From CAZMZW01 sp964571135 (GTDB lineage: Bacteria > Chloroflexota > Anaerolineae > Anaerolineales > Anaerolineaceae), in contig CAZMZW010000001.1 in the NCBI GenBank assembly GCA_964571135.1, positions 248,001-312,000 of the forward strand: a stretch of DNA of 64,000 bases, in the 5' to 3' direction. Positions 33,627-41,454 of this stretch are shown piece after piece. A model generated the notes under the pieces. It did not search any database and was not told where the DNA came from. It worked only from the letters and a program-made list of their open reading frames with translations. How positions within the stretch are numbered: the stretch's first letter is position 1; every line of letters begins with the position of its first letter. The position numbers and the translations under genes are program-made.

Positions 33627-34049
33627 ATGAACAAGACAATAAAAGTAATTGGGATCGTGCTGCTGGTGCTGGGGGCGCTGGCGATTATCGGCGGGGTTGG
33701 ATTTGTTCTGGCCGGTAGAAACCTGGTGTGGCGTGAATTGGCTGCGGTTAATCAACAAGATTATCCCCAATTCAGGGGTGGGGACCGTGGGATGATGGAT
33801 GGTCGTAATATTCTGGGTGCTTTCCGCGGCGGACGGATGATGGGCTTATTGGGCATCCCGTTTGGCTTGGTGGCTGGCGGTCTCACCTTCTTGATCGCAG
33901 GCATCGTATTGCTGGTCTTCAATAAAAGGATCACAGCGGCTGCTGAGCCGGCAGCGACGGTCAAAGAAAAAGTGGCTGCCCAATCGTTTGCTGCTGCAAA
34001 GGAAAAAGCACCAGCAGTCAAGAAAACTACCAAGAAAAAAGCTGCTTAA
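33627..34049 (+). CDS. Small two-helix membrane protein with Ala/Lys-rich tail
   Basis: A 140-residue protein not matched to a known family. Two membrane helices (about residues 7-29 and 73-99) flank a Gly/Arg/Met-rich loop containing FRGGDRGMMDGR and FRGGRMMG. The C-terminal 40 residues are Ala/Lys-rich (KEKVAAQSFAAAKEKAPAVKKTTKKKAA in outline), like histone H1-type tails, and should be cytoplasmic if the helices form a hairpin. AAGGA precedes ATG 33627. Nucleic-acid or membrane-surface binding by the tail is only a guess. Confidence 0.75.
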   Translation: MNKTIKVIGIVLLVLGALAIIGGVGFVLAGRNLVWRELAAVNQQDYPQFRGGDRGMMDGRNILGAFRGGRMMGLLGIPFGLVAGGLTFLIAGIVLLVFNKRITAAAEPAATVKEKVAAQSFAAAKEKAPAVKKTTKKKAA

Positions 34050-34164
34050 ACCTAAAAAAAGGTATTTGTACGCTGTACATTTAATCCGAAAAATGGTATA
34101 GAATATCCTTAATACTTAATTGCATGACTTTCCACGCCTGCTCAATACAAGTATAAGGAGAGAA

Positions 34165-35151
34165 ATGAACAAGAAAACAATAGTAATAGCGGGAATTTTG
34201 ATCGTCAGCCTCGTGATGCTGGCCTGCACCCTGCCGATTTTTGGCGCCCAGGTGCAGCAAAAGGATGTTCCATCCATTTCGGATTCGGTCTTACTAACCC
34301 TGGTAGCCCAAAACCAGTATAACCAGCCGCAGCCGCTGAGCAATGCGGAGATCGTCGCCACCTCAGTGGCACAGACAGTGGTTGCCTTGAATGCGCAAGT
34401 TCAAGGGGCAGCAGTTGTGCCGCCCCCTGTGACCTATGTAAATGTGGCGCCGACCGCAACGCCTTACCCGTGCAATTCGGCTACCGCGGTCGATGTCACG
34501 GTGCCGGATTACACCAACTTCAGCCTCAACCAGACCTTTAATAAGACCTGGCGGTTCAGGAATGTGGGGGTATGCACTTGGAATACCGGCTACCGGCTGG
34601 CATTCTACAGCGGTAATTCGCTGAATGCTCCGGCCTATGTCTACCTGCCTTATAGCGTTGCGCCGGGCGGAACGGTGGATGTGACTGTGCCGATGCAGGC
34701 GCCCGCCTCATACGGAACCTACACCGGTTACTGGGGGCTTTACACGGATACCAATTACATCTTTGGCAGGGTCTGGGTGACAATCACTGCAGGCAGCGTT
34801 ATTACTATACCCTCCACTTATGCGGTATCCAGCGTCACCTATGCCATAAACTATCTAACCCAGGCTGTCCAATGTAACGCAACCCATTCGTTGACATTTA
34901 ATATCCAGGCCAATATTACAACGAACGGACCAGGAACAGTAACATATTACTGGGTAAAAAGCGTAGGTGGTAATACAGCTACACAGACACTAACCTTTGG
35001 AGCAGCGAGCACTCAGACAGTCTTGCTGAGCTGGGTTTTTAATAACATTGATCTGCCGGGGCCAACAAGTTACTCGGCAACTATCTATATTGATACCCCC
35101 AACCACCAGTTATTCTCACCCATGACCTTCCAAATCACTTGCACCCCTTAA
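34165..35151 (+). CDS. Lipoprotein with NBR1-type Ig-like domain
   Basis: A 328-residue lipoprotein. ATG 34165 follows AAGGAG; the signal has the lipobox LVMLAC near residue 19. After a linker ending in PTATPYP, residues 105-215 form an Ig-like domain of the NBR1 (FW, four-tryptophan) type: FSLNQTFNKTWRFRNVGVCTW, YRLAFYSG, APGGTVDVTVPMQAP and YTGYWGLYTD. A second beta-rich domain completes the protein. The FW domain is widespread in surface lipoproteins of Chloroflexota and related bacteria and probably binds peptides or sugars outside the cell; the ligand is unknown. A strong terminator follows. Confidence 0.85.
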   Translation: MNKKTIVIAGILIVSLVMLACTLPIFGAQVQQKDVPSISDSVLLTLVAQNQYNQPQPLSNAEIVATSVAQTVVALNAQVQGAAVVPPPVTYVNVAPTATPYPCNSATAVDVTVPDYTNFSLNQTFNKTWRFRNVGVCTWNTGYRLAFYSGNSLNAPAYVYLPYSVAPGGTVDVTVPMQAPASYGTYTGYWGLYTDTNYIFGRVWVTITAGSVITIPSTYAVSSVTYAINYLTQAVQCNATHSLTFNIQANITTNGPGTVTYYWVKSVGGNTATQTLTFGAASTQTVLLSWVFNNIDLPGPTSYSATIYIDTPNHQLFSPMTFQITCTP

Positions 35152-35171
35152 GGGTGGGTTTCTATTCTCAG

Positions 35172-35205
35172 AAAACAAAAAGGCGGACAACCGCCTTTTT
35201 GTTTT
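35172..35205. terminator. Intrinsic terminator after the NBR1-Ig lipoprotein
   Basis: Arms 35172-35186 and 35191-35205 are perfect 15-base complements around ACAA, GC-rich at the top and ending in TTTTTGTTTT. This is the clearest intrinsic terminator in the window. Confidence 0.93.
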
Positions 35206-35266
35206 AATAAACATTTAGAATATTTTTAAATTAAGATAAGATTATCTGAAAGAATTTGGAGAACGC

Positions 35267-36373
35267 ATGGCTGAAAAAACAGTTTATCTACCGGTGGAAA
35301 CCCTGGAAAAATTCATCCGGGATGTTCTGCTGGCGCTGGGGGTGCCTGGCAAAGACGCACAAATCTCAACGGATGTGATCATTGCCTCCGATCTGAGGGG
35401 GATCGAATCGCATGGCATTGGACGTTTGCGATATTACTACGATCGGATCAAATCCGGGCAGCACCAGGTGGTGACCCAGTTTGAAGTGGTGCGCGAAAGC
35501 CCGACCACCGCCGTGGTGGACGGCCATCATGGGATGGGTATGGTGGTTGCCAAACGCGCCATGCAGATGGCGATCGATAAAGCCCGTGTTTATGGCATCG
35601 CGTCAGTGGCGGTGCGCAATTCTTCCCACTTTGGTGTTGCCGGCTATTACCCCTTAATGGCGGTAAAAGAGGGTATGATCGGGTGGGCGGTAACCAACGC
35701 CCGTCCGTCCATGGCACCCACCTTTGGGGTGCAGCCCATGTTGGGCACCAACCCGATCGCTTTCGGTGCGCCCACCGATGAAGAGTTCCCTTTTTTATTT
35801 GATGGGGCAACACCCATCACCCAGCGCGGGAAGATAGAAGTATTGGTGAGGGAAGAAAAAGCTGTTCCGGAGGGCTGGATCATTGGAGAGCATAACCAAC
35901 CGTTGACGGATCCAAACGAAATTATGGCCGGCCTTAATAAGGGGACAGCCGCCTTGCTTCCCTTGGGGGGCGAGGGTGAGCAATTAGGCGGGCACAAGGG
36001 ATACGGGCTGGGGACGATGGTGGAGATCTTATCGGCTGCCTTGCAGTCAGGCAGTTTTTTGTATGGCCTCACTGGCATTGGTGCGGATGGTAAATCCAAA
36101 ACATTTAACGTAGGCCATTTTTTCATGGCGGTCAATATTGAGGCATTCACTGCACTTGAGGATTTCAAGAAGACCACCGGACAAATTTTGCGTGATTTGA
36201 GAAATTCAACCAAAGCACCCGGGCAGGCACGGATCTATACCGCAGGTGAAAAAGAATATGAGAATGAAAAAATGGTGCGCATCAAGGGCGTGCCCGTGGT
36301 TCCAAATTTACAAAATGACCTGCTCTTCTTGAAAAGGGAGCTGGGATTGGACCAGTTTCAATTTCCGTTCTAA
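35267..36373 (+). CDS. Malate/L-lactate dehydrogenase family oxidoreductase (Ldh2 type)
   Basis: A 368-residue NAD(P)-dependent dehydrogenase of the Ldh2/MDG2 family, distinct from the classical Rossmann LDH/MDH. Hallmarks are SDLRGIESHGIGRLRYY with the catalytic His, AVRNSSHFGVAGYY, GTNPIAFGAP and GGHKGYGLGTMVEIL. Family members reduce 2-oxo acids such as malate, sulfolactate, ureidoglycolate or 2,3-diketogulonate, so the true substrate is open. GGAG precedes the ATG. It stands alone after a strong terminator. A compound hairpin (outer arms 36388-36393 and 36415-36420) lies just beyond its stop and may end the transcript. Confidence 0.92.
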   Translation: MAEKTVYLPVETLEKFIRDVLLALGVPGKDAQISTDVIIASDLRGIESHGIGRLRYYYDRIKSGQHQVVTQFEVVRESPTTAVVDGHHGMGMVVAKRAMQMAIDKARVYGIASVAVRNSSHFGVAGYYPLMAVKEGMIGWAVTNARPSMAPTFGVQPMLGTNPIAFGAPTDEEFPFLFDGATPITQRGKIEVLVREEKAVPEGWIIGEHNQPLTDPNEIMAGLNKGTAALLPLGGEGEQLGGHKGYGLGTMVEILSAALQSGSFLYGLTGIGADGKSKTFNVGHFFMAVNIEAFTALEDFKKTTGQILRDLRNSTKAPGQARIYTAGEKEYENEKMVRIKGVPVVPNLQNDLLFLKRELGLDQFQFPF

Positions 36374-36469
36374 TTATTCCAGGAAAATTAGAATGCTTGC
36401 GCATGCAAGGAGTTTTCTAAATATTGTGGATTGTTACAGTAATACGGACAAAATTGGGGATAGATAAGC

Positions 36470-36770
36470 CTGGAACGTCTGCGAGGCACAGGCTAGAGCC
36501 TAGCAAGATAAACTTGGAACGCCTGTGGGGACGCAGACTAGAGCCAAAGCCTGAGGGGCACAAGCTGAAGCAGTAATGGAGACCCGCATCGCTCACCTGT
36601 GCGTCCCGCACAGGAATTCGAGGGTTGAATTATGATACATTTTTATGGATTACATAGGATGAGGAATATGGCGCTTGCGAGACGCAAGCTGGAGCAAAGG
36701 ACTGAGATTGGAGTTCAGGTTAGAGCACACCCCACCCCGCTCACCTGTGCGTCTCACACAGTTTTTTGAG
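36470..36770. repeat. Intergenic cluster of degenerate inverted and direct repeats
   Basis: The 448-base gap 36374-36821 has no gene. It holds two near-identical 24-base copies (36590-36613 and 36738-36761, 22 of 24 identical) starting CGCTCACCTGTGCGTC. The first folds into an 8-base perfect hairpin with loop TCC; the second is followed by TTTTTT and may act as a terminator. Four looser motifs of the form GAGGCACAGGCTAGAGCC lie at 36483, 36528, 36554 and 36678 and resemble the reverse complement of the 24-base unit. The pattern looks like a REP/MITE-type palindromic element, decayed. Confidence 0.6.
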
Positions 36771-36821
36771 AATTATAAAAATTACAGTTGAGAAGAATAA
36801 ACTGATGAGGTAATAGAATTG

Positions 36822-37457
36822 TCACTGGACCTTACGCAATAAATTCAACCTGGAAAAAGAATAGTCTTTTTCTTTCTCGTGGCGTAAACCATACTCATTT
36901 AATTCAGTATGCCAATCCAGATCCAGGAAATTATTAAAACCGGGTGGCTCATATCTGCCCCATAAACTTAAAAAGAACTGGTTCAGGCGATTGTCCTGAC
37001 GGGCAAAATCAATCACGAGGAATATTCCACCTGGTTTCACCACTCGCGTGATTTCTTTAATAATATTCTGCCTTAACGTTTGATCGAATTCATGCAAAGC
37101 AAACGAAATCATGACCACGTCAAAACTGTTATTTGTAAATTGCATGGAATCGGCAGACATTTGTTTAACTTCAAGGTTATTTAGTTTTCTCCGGGCAATT
37201 TTTCTCCGGGCAACCGATAACATGTCCTCAGAAATGTCTATGCCAATTATCCGGTTATTGTGATTATGATCAGCAACCAGGATTGAACTGGCTGCTGTGC
37301 CTACACATACATCCAAAACAGTCTGGCTCGTATCACCGATTTCCTCTAATAGACCTGAACGTGGATTGCCTTTGCCGCCTAATAGAAATAACAGGTCGAA
37401 AAGATCATAGAATCCTGCCAATTTACCATATAACAAACTATCTTGATTATTATTCAC
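36822..37457 (-). CDS. Class I SAM-dependent methyltransferase (UbiE-like)
   Basis: A 211-residue methyltransferase: YGKLAGFYDLFDLLF near the N-terminus, VLDVCVGTAASSILVA as motif I, IIGIDISEDMLSVARRK, then SADSMQFTNNSFDVVMISFALHEF and VVKPGGIFLVIDF. The start chosen is GTG 37457, with AAGGA about seven bases upstream. The longer frame from ATG 37583 would overlap the upstream gene by 47 bases and add a hydrophobic segment not usual for the family. Motifs resemble quinone or lipid methyltransferases, but no substrate can be assigned. It follows the DUF362 gene in the same direction. Confidence 0.85.
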   Translation of the reverse strand: MNNNQDSLLYGKLAGFYDLFDLLFLLGGKGNPRSGLLEEIGDTSQTVLDVCVGTAASSILVADHNHNNRIIGIDISEDMLSVARRKIARRKLNNLEVKQMSADSMQFTNNSFDVVMISFALHEFDQTLRQNIIKEITRVVKPGGIFLVIDFARQDNRLNQFFLSLWGRYEPPGFNNFLDLDWHTELNEYGLRHEKEKDYSFSRLNLLRKVQ

Positions 37458-37536
37458 TGCATGATCCTTGTAATTGCCATCTCTCTGAAGAATAAACAGA
37501 CAGGCAAAGATAAATAAAAAAAATATCCTGTCCGAT

Positions 37537-38646
37537 TTAATTTCCCAGAAAACCCTGATCCTGATACTTGAGGAATAATTCACCCCAGGATGTATTTTTT
37601 TGCCAGGTTTCCGCCACTTTTTTATATTTCAACGGCCAGTACATATAATCCTGTTCCATCTCGCCAATGAAGGTGGGAACCACCACCAGCGGTGTACGGA
37701 AGAGCAGTTTTTGAAAGACGCGGGTGGGACCATACCAGGCCAGCCAGGCCAGGAAAGTATGCGAATTTTTTCCTACTTTAAATCCCCAGTTCTCGGAAGA
37801 GATATCATCTCCAACCAGTTCGATCTGGTGCGGGTCGCCCGTCCCCAGGCCATGTTCCTGAGCGAGGGCAATGTATTTGATTGCGAGGGGATCAAAGCCC
37901 ATCAGTTTGGCAGCCACGGCATCAATTGCCACCTGGTCGGCGGAGGCTAGGATGACATTTTTCACCACCGGGCGCATTAAGCGCGGACCGGCACCATCAC
38001 CGGCTGTCGTGCCATCCATGACCGCCAGGATTCCAGGATGAATTTCCTTTTGGATGGCCAGCAGGTCCACCAGGGTTTCATGGATCCAGGTGTGGGTGTA
38101 ATGGCGGTGTTTGGCCAGAAGACCGCCGAAAGCATTTTTCATCGCTCCGGTGGTGGTCGTATAGATGTGTGTTTTTACCGTTGGTAAATGCACGATATTC
38201 TTTCCTATGAAGAAATCAGGGATGTGGATCCCTTCCGGGTAGATGTGGTCAAGCGCCAGCATGTTGGCTTTGGGTTTGAAAGGCACCCAGGTCATGTCTT
38301 GCTTGCGGAAGTTATAGCGCACCGGGATGTTATATTGTTTAAAAATTGGCAGGTAACCGTTCAGGTCCTCGCCTTTAAAGGCATTGGTCACCACGGTCTG
38401 GTTTTGAACGCAGACCAGGTCCTTAAATCCGTCCGCTTTTAGGGCGCGAATGGTTCCTTCCAGCTGCCAGGGAGTGGTATTGGCGCCCGGCATGGGAAAA
38501 TGCCAGGTGATGTTATCTTTCAGCATGGTTTGAGCACCCGGGTCAAGCGCTTTTTTGGCACCGGCCAGTTCAAACAGGCGCTGGTAATCCTCCAGGATGG
38601 TTTTCGGTTCAGTGAATAAAACGGCTACTTTTGATTTGGCTGACAT
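37537..38646 (-). CDS. DUF362 domain-containing protein
   Basis: A 369-residue protein of the DUF362 family. Typical blocks are IGKNIVHLPTVKTHIYTTTTGAMKNAFGGL, ILAVMDGTTAGDGAGPR and ILASADQVAIDAVAAKLMGFDP. DUF362 proteins are common in anaerobes and often carry ferredoxin domains; this one has no CxxCxxC cluster, so it is the cofactor-free form. The function of the family is not established. It sits upstream of a methyltransferase gene. Confidence 0.85.
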   Translation of the reverse strand: MSAKSKVAVLFTEPKTILEDYQRLFELAGAKKALDPGAQTMLKDNITWHFPMPGANTTPWQLEGTIRALKADGFKDLVCVQNQTVVTNAFKGEDLNGYLPIFKQYNIPVRYNFRKQDMTWVPFKPKANMLALDHIYPEGIHIPDFFIGKNIVHLPTVKTHIYTTTTGAMKNAFGGLLAKHRHYTHTWIHETLVDLLAIQKEIHPGILAVMDGTTAGDGAGPRLMRPVVKNVILASADQVAIDAVAAKLMGFDPLAIKYIALAQEHGLGTGDPHQIELVGDDISSENWGFKVGKNSHTFLAWLAWYGPTRVFQKLLFRTPLVVVPTFIGEMEQDYMYWPLKYKKVAETWQKNTSWGELFLKYQDQGFLGN

Positions 38647-38771
38647 AGTTAAACCTATACAAGAAATTTAGTTCAGTGATTATACAGGGAGTTTGAGCAA
38701 AATAGCTATTAATGAATTATTAACAAGTAAATCAAAATAAGACAGAAATAGCATCAAATTTCTATAAAATT

Positions 38772-39203
38772 CTATTTTCCAATATTTGCCAGAACGAGCC
38801 CGCCAATGCATAATGCCACGCCCAGGAAATTAATGGGACTGATGCGTTCTTTGAAAGCCAGTAGCCCAACCGGGATGAGAATGATCGCCACTGCTGAAGC
38901 TGAGACAATGCCGGCCAGGCTGATGTTCCAGCCGGCACGATAAGCCAGGATGAAACCTGTTTCCAGGCCAACAATGGCCAGCCCAACCCCCACATTCACC
39001 CAGTTAAGTTTTCGCAGAGATGGTAAAAGACCTTCAGCCGGTGGAAAGAAAAGCAGGTAAAGCAAACAGGCAACCAGTGCGCTGCCGTAGGCGACGATCA
39101 AAGAGACAGCTGGATGAGTTCCGGAGGGCAGCAGCTTTAAAAAGATATGGTAAAGCACATTGGAGATGATCGTAAGAAGGATTGAAAAATAGAAAATGGA
39201 CAT
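38772..39203 (-). CDS. Small EamA/DMT-type membrane protein, half size
   Basis: A 143-residue protein with four to five hydrophobic helices and the EamA-domain ending GLLAFKERISPINFLGVALCIGGLVL. Full-length EamA transporters have two such repeats (about 290 residues), so this is a single-repeat form that would have to dimerise, as in SMR-type and other small DMT proteins. No fragment of a second repeat is seen next to it. The substrate is unknown. Confidence 0.8.
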   Translation of the reverse strand: MSIFYFSILLTIISNVLYHIFLKLLPSGTHPAVSLIVAYGSALVACLLYLLFFPPAEGLLPSLRKLNWVNVGVGLAIVGLETGFILAYRAGWNISLAGIVSASAVAIILIPVGLLAFKERISPINFLGVALCIGGLVLANIGK

Positions 39204-39390
39204 GCTGCCTGCCTGTGGAGAGAAAAATTAACTTGTAATGGGTGGGGAAAATTATATCCCATGGCTTTGGGGCAAGAACATTGCCTTAATCATAGAAATG
39301 CGTATTTGACCGTATTCATACAGAATTCTTTGAGAACGGTAAGGGCTGCCTCGCTGATACTTCAAGCTTTAACGGGTTGCTAAAGAGGAC

Positions 39391-40203
39391 TTAAACCGGA
39401 GCCCATTTAGCCAGGTAGGACAACACCAGCCGGTTAAAATATTCGGGGTTATCCAGGATGGCAAAATGACTGGCATCGGGTATGATCTCAAACTGGCAGT
39501 TAGGGATTTGCTTTGCCCATAAGGGATAGATCTTTTTCATATCGCCAGTCCGATCATTTTCTCCAAGCACGAGCATCACTGGCTGGGCAATTTTATATTC
39601 CGGATCTTCGTGCAAGCAGGAGATGACCCCATTCCACAGAGCAATGAATTGTGGTTTGGTGAGCATCGAAAAGGCTTCATATGTGTAATCCTGAACATCC
39701 TTTCTTGCAGAAAACATGGGCAGGCTCATTGTTTTTAAAGTCTCATAGGGAAGGAAAGTCATAATCCCGGACGATGCCCGGATGATCCACTTTTCAAAGG
39801 CGCTCCGGGACCAGGTGATGCAGGTTCCATCAGCGAGGACCATGGCTTGTACTCGCTCGGGATGATGATAAGCAACCTCCTGGCTGATATAGGTGCCATT
39901 GGAATGTCCAATAAAGACTGCTTTTTGGCAGCCGAGCTTGTCAAGGATTGCCAGCAGGTCTTCAACCGCCAGCGGTGTGGAGAATGGTTCACCAACTGGC
40001 TGGGAAAGGCCGTGCCCGCGGACATCCCAGTTCAAAACCCGGTAATCTTTTATCAAGACCGGGACAAGGGCATTGAAGGATCGGTGGTCCACACATGCGC
40101 CATGTGTCAATACGACCAGCGGCCTTCCTTCTGGTCCGCCCACCCAATAATGAATAGGGCAGCCCTTTCGTTCGAGTATGAACCCTTCAAGTTGAGATTC
40201 CAT
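39391..40203 (-). CDS. Alpha/beta hydrolase
   Basis: A 270-residue alpha/beta-fold hydrolase. LTHGACVDHRSF is the oxyanion region, WDVRGHGLSQP follows, the nucleophile is the Ser of FIGHSNGTY, LGENDRTGD carries the acid and DASHFAILDNP the His. ATG 40203 has GAAGGA six bases upstream, better than the ATG at 40221, which overlaps that site. Family members include esterases, haloalkane dehalogenases and C-C hydrolases; the substrate is unknown. It has no partner genes close by. Confidence 0.9.
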   Translation of the reverse strand: MESQLEGFILERKGCPIHYWVGGPEGRPLVVLTHGACVDHRSFNALVPVLIKDYRVLNWDVRGHGLSQPVGEPFSTPLAVEDLLAILDKLGCQKAVFIGHSNGTYISQEVAYHHPERVQAMVLADGTCITWSRSAFEKWIIRASSGIMTFLPYETLKTMSLPMFSARKDVQDYTYEAFSMLTKPQFIALWNGVISCLHEDPEYKIAQPVMLVLGENDRTGDMKKIYPLWAKQIPNCQFEIIPDASHFAILDNPEYFNRLVLSYLAKWAPV

Positions 40204-40326
40204 GGTTTTTCCTTCTCTCATAATAATAAGCGAATTTCTTATTGTTACATAAACAAATTTATCATTTTGACAATAACCTTTTTACCCGGCTTAGATCCGT
40301 TTGGATTGTCATTATCAAATTCGGAT

Positions 40327-40485
40327 TTTAACCCAATTCTGCTCTTACAGTGATTTCCTTAAGATGTTCGCTGGTTTTGGCGCGAATCTGCTCTTCATCA
40401 AGCGTAAGAAGCTGGCGTTCTCCAGGATGGTAAAATCCGGTTGTAACACAAAACAATTATTGATCAATAAGTCACAGTTTGTCAT
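40327..40485 (-). pseudogene. Relic of an SsnA/AtzA-like amidohydrolase, internally deleted
   Basis: Reading the minus strand from ATG 40485 gives CDLLINNCFVLQPDFTILEN, the typical first strand of an amidohydrolase. Near 40429 the frame must be switched to continue with RQLLTLDEEQIRAKTSEHLK and a TAA at 40327-40329, which is the typical last segment (compare HKLLTVNEMEIIQEAKLRAK in the intact gene at 16327). About 400 codons, including every metal ligand, are missing. It lies in the otherwise gene-free gap 40204-40741. The rest of that gap shows only AT-rich sequence and a TATAAT at 40635-40640. Confidence 0.75.
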
Positions 40486-40741
40486 AAAGTCAATTATAGG
40501 GTAATAGTCCACTGTCAATTCAAAAATAAAATTGAGCAACTTTCTTACAGATGCTGGCAGAATTCCATTTGTGAACGATATTTCTGAAAACGCTTGGAAA
40601 AATTCAAAAAGTCCAAAGGGTTAGATTTCTAAGATATAATCATTTTTTCGGGTATTGTCTATCCCGCTCAAAAATTGGATATCTCCCGAAAACAAAGTTG
40701 ATGATCTGAATGATCATCTAATCCATCAGAGGAGAAGGAAT

Positions 40742-41050
40742 ATGTTAAAAATAGTATGCATGTGCGGTGCAGGGGTAGGCAGCAGTTTATTGGTGGTGAT
40801 GGGGCTCCAAAACGTTCTCAAGAAAAATGGATATGACGAACGAGATTTTCAGTTTGAACAGGCTGATTTAACGACTGGGAGAGGGATGGCTAATTCATGC
40901 GATATTTTGGTGACCACCCCGGCGTTCGAGAATAACGTCGATAAGGATGGTCCACCCGTTGTTTATATTAAAAACCTCTTCAGTGAAGCTGAAATTGAAG
41001 AGAAATTCATGCCGGTTCTCAAAAAAGTATTAAAGAAAAAGAAAGACTAA
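40742..41050 (+). CDS. Orphan PTS EIIB component (ascorbate/lactose-type fold)
   Basis: A 102-residue PTS IIB domain. The active-site loop CMCGAGVGSSLL near residue 6 carries the phospho-accepting Cys, and CDILVTTPAF and the C-terminal LKKVLKKKKD are consistent with the SgaB/UlaB-like group. A ribosome site GAGGAGAAGG precedes ATG 40742. No EIIA, EIIC, EI or HPr gene is nearby, so the transporter it serves is elsewhere or it has a regulatory role. A weak hairpin follows. Confidence 0.88.
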   Translation: MLKIVCMCGAGVGSSLLVVMGLQNVLKKNGYDERDFQFEQADLTTGRGMANSCDILVTTPAFENNVDKDGPPVVYIKNLFSEAEIEEKFMPVLKKVLKKKKD

Positions 41051-41062
41051 CAATCAAATCCT

Positions 41063-41087
41063 AGGGGCGTATAAAAAATGCGCCCCT
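41063..41087. terminator. Weak hairpin between the PTS IIB gene and the convergent ATL gene
   Basis: AGGGGCG (41063-41069) and CGCCCCT (41081-41087) pair perfectly over seven bases around an A-rich loop, followed by TATAGAT. It is short but GC-rich and well placed between convergent genes. Confidence 0.5.
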
Positions 41088-41095
41088 TATAGATA

Positions 41096-41449
41096 TCAGG
41101 GGGTATACAAATATTGTTTCAGATCAATTTTTCCTGAAGGGTTAAAATGGACCCCTTCACTTTCCAATAGTTCACGCTGTGGTGCGGAACTTTGGCGCAG
41201 GCTGATCCTGCCCTGGGAATTGATCACGCGCTGCCAGGGAACACCTTCCGGACAGGAAGCCATGGCGCCTCCCACCCAGCGAGGACCAAAAGCGCGGTAG
41301 CCCTGGGCAGTCATATTAGGCGGTGAGGGGATCAATGCGGAGATTTGGCCATAGGTCATCACTTTGCCTGCCGGGATATGGCGGACGATATCCCAGACCA
41401 GAATATTGAAGTCCAGGCGGCTGGGTGGAGAAGTGAATCGAATGGGCAT
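41096..41449 (-). CDS. Alkyltransferase-like protein (ATL), DNA-repair sensor without active Cys
   Basis: A 117-residue protein with the DNA-binding domain of O6-alkylguanine-DNA alkyltransferase: IVRHIPAGKVMTYGQISALI, FGPRWVGGAMASCP and VPWQRVINSQGRIS. The catalytic PCHR block of true alkyltransferases reads PWQR here, with Trp in place of the acceptor Cys. That is the mark of ATL proteins, which bind alkylated guanine and channel it to nucleotide excision repair. ATG 41449 starts five bases after the stop of the upstream flavoprotein gene, so the two are likely co-transcribed. A longer frame from TTG 41476 would overlap that gene. Confidence 0.9.
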   Translation of the reverse strand: MPIRFTSPPSRLDFNILVWDIVRHIPAGKVMTYGQISALIPSPPNMTAQGYRAFGPRWVGGAMASCPEGVPWQRVINSQGRISLRQSSAPQRELLESEGVHFNPSGKIDLKQYLYTP

Positions 41450-41454
41450 AACCT

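Noticed and set aside
36822..37583. Longer methyltransferase starting at ATG 37583 with an N-terminal membrane helix
   Set aside because: It would overlap the DUF362 gene by 47 bases; GTG 37457 has a proper ribosome site and starts at the usual position for the family.
40345..40539. 64-residue protein on the minus strand
   Set aside because: Its start matches an amidohydrolase N-terminus, then the frame is wrong; it is better explained as part of a pseudogene.
41096..41449. O6-methylguanine-DNA methyltransferase
   Set aside because: The acceptor Cys of PCHR is Trp (PWQR), which marks an alkyltransferase-like protein without repair activity of its own.
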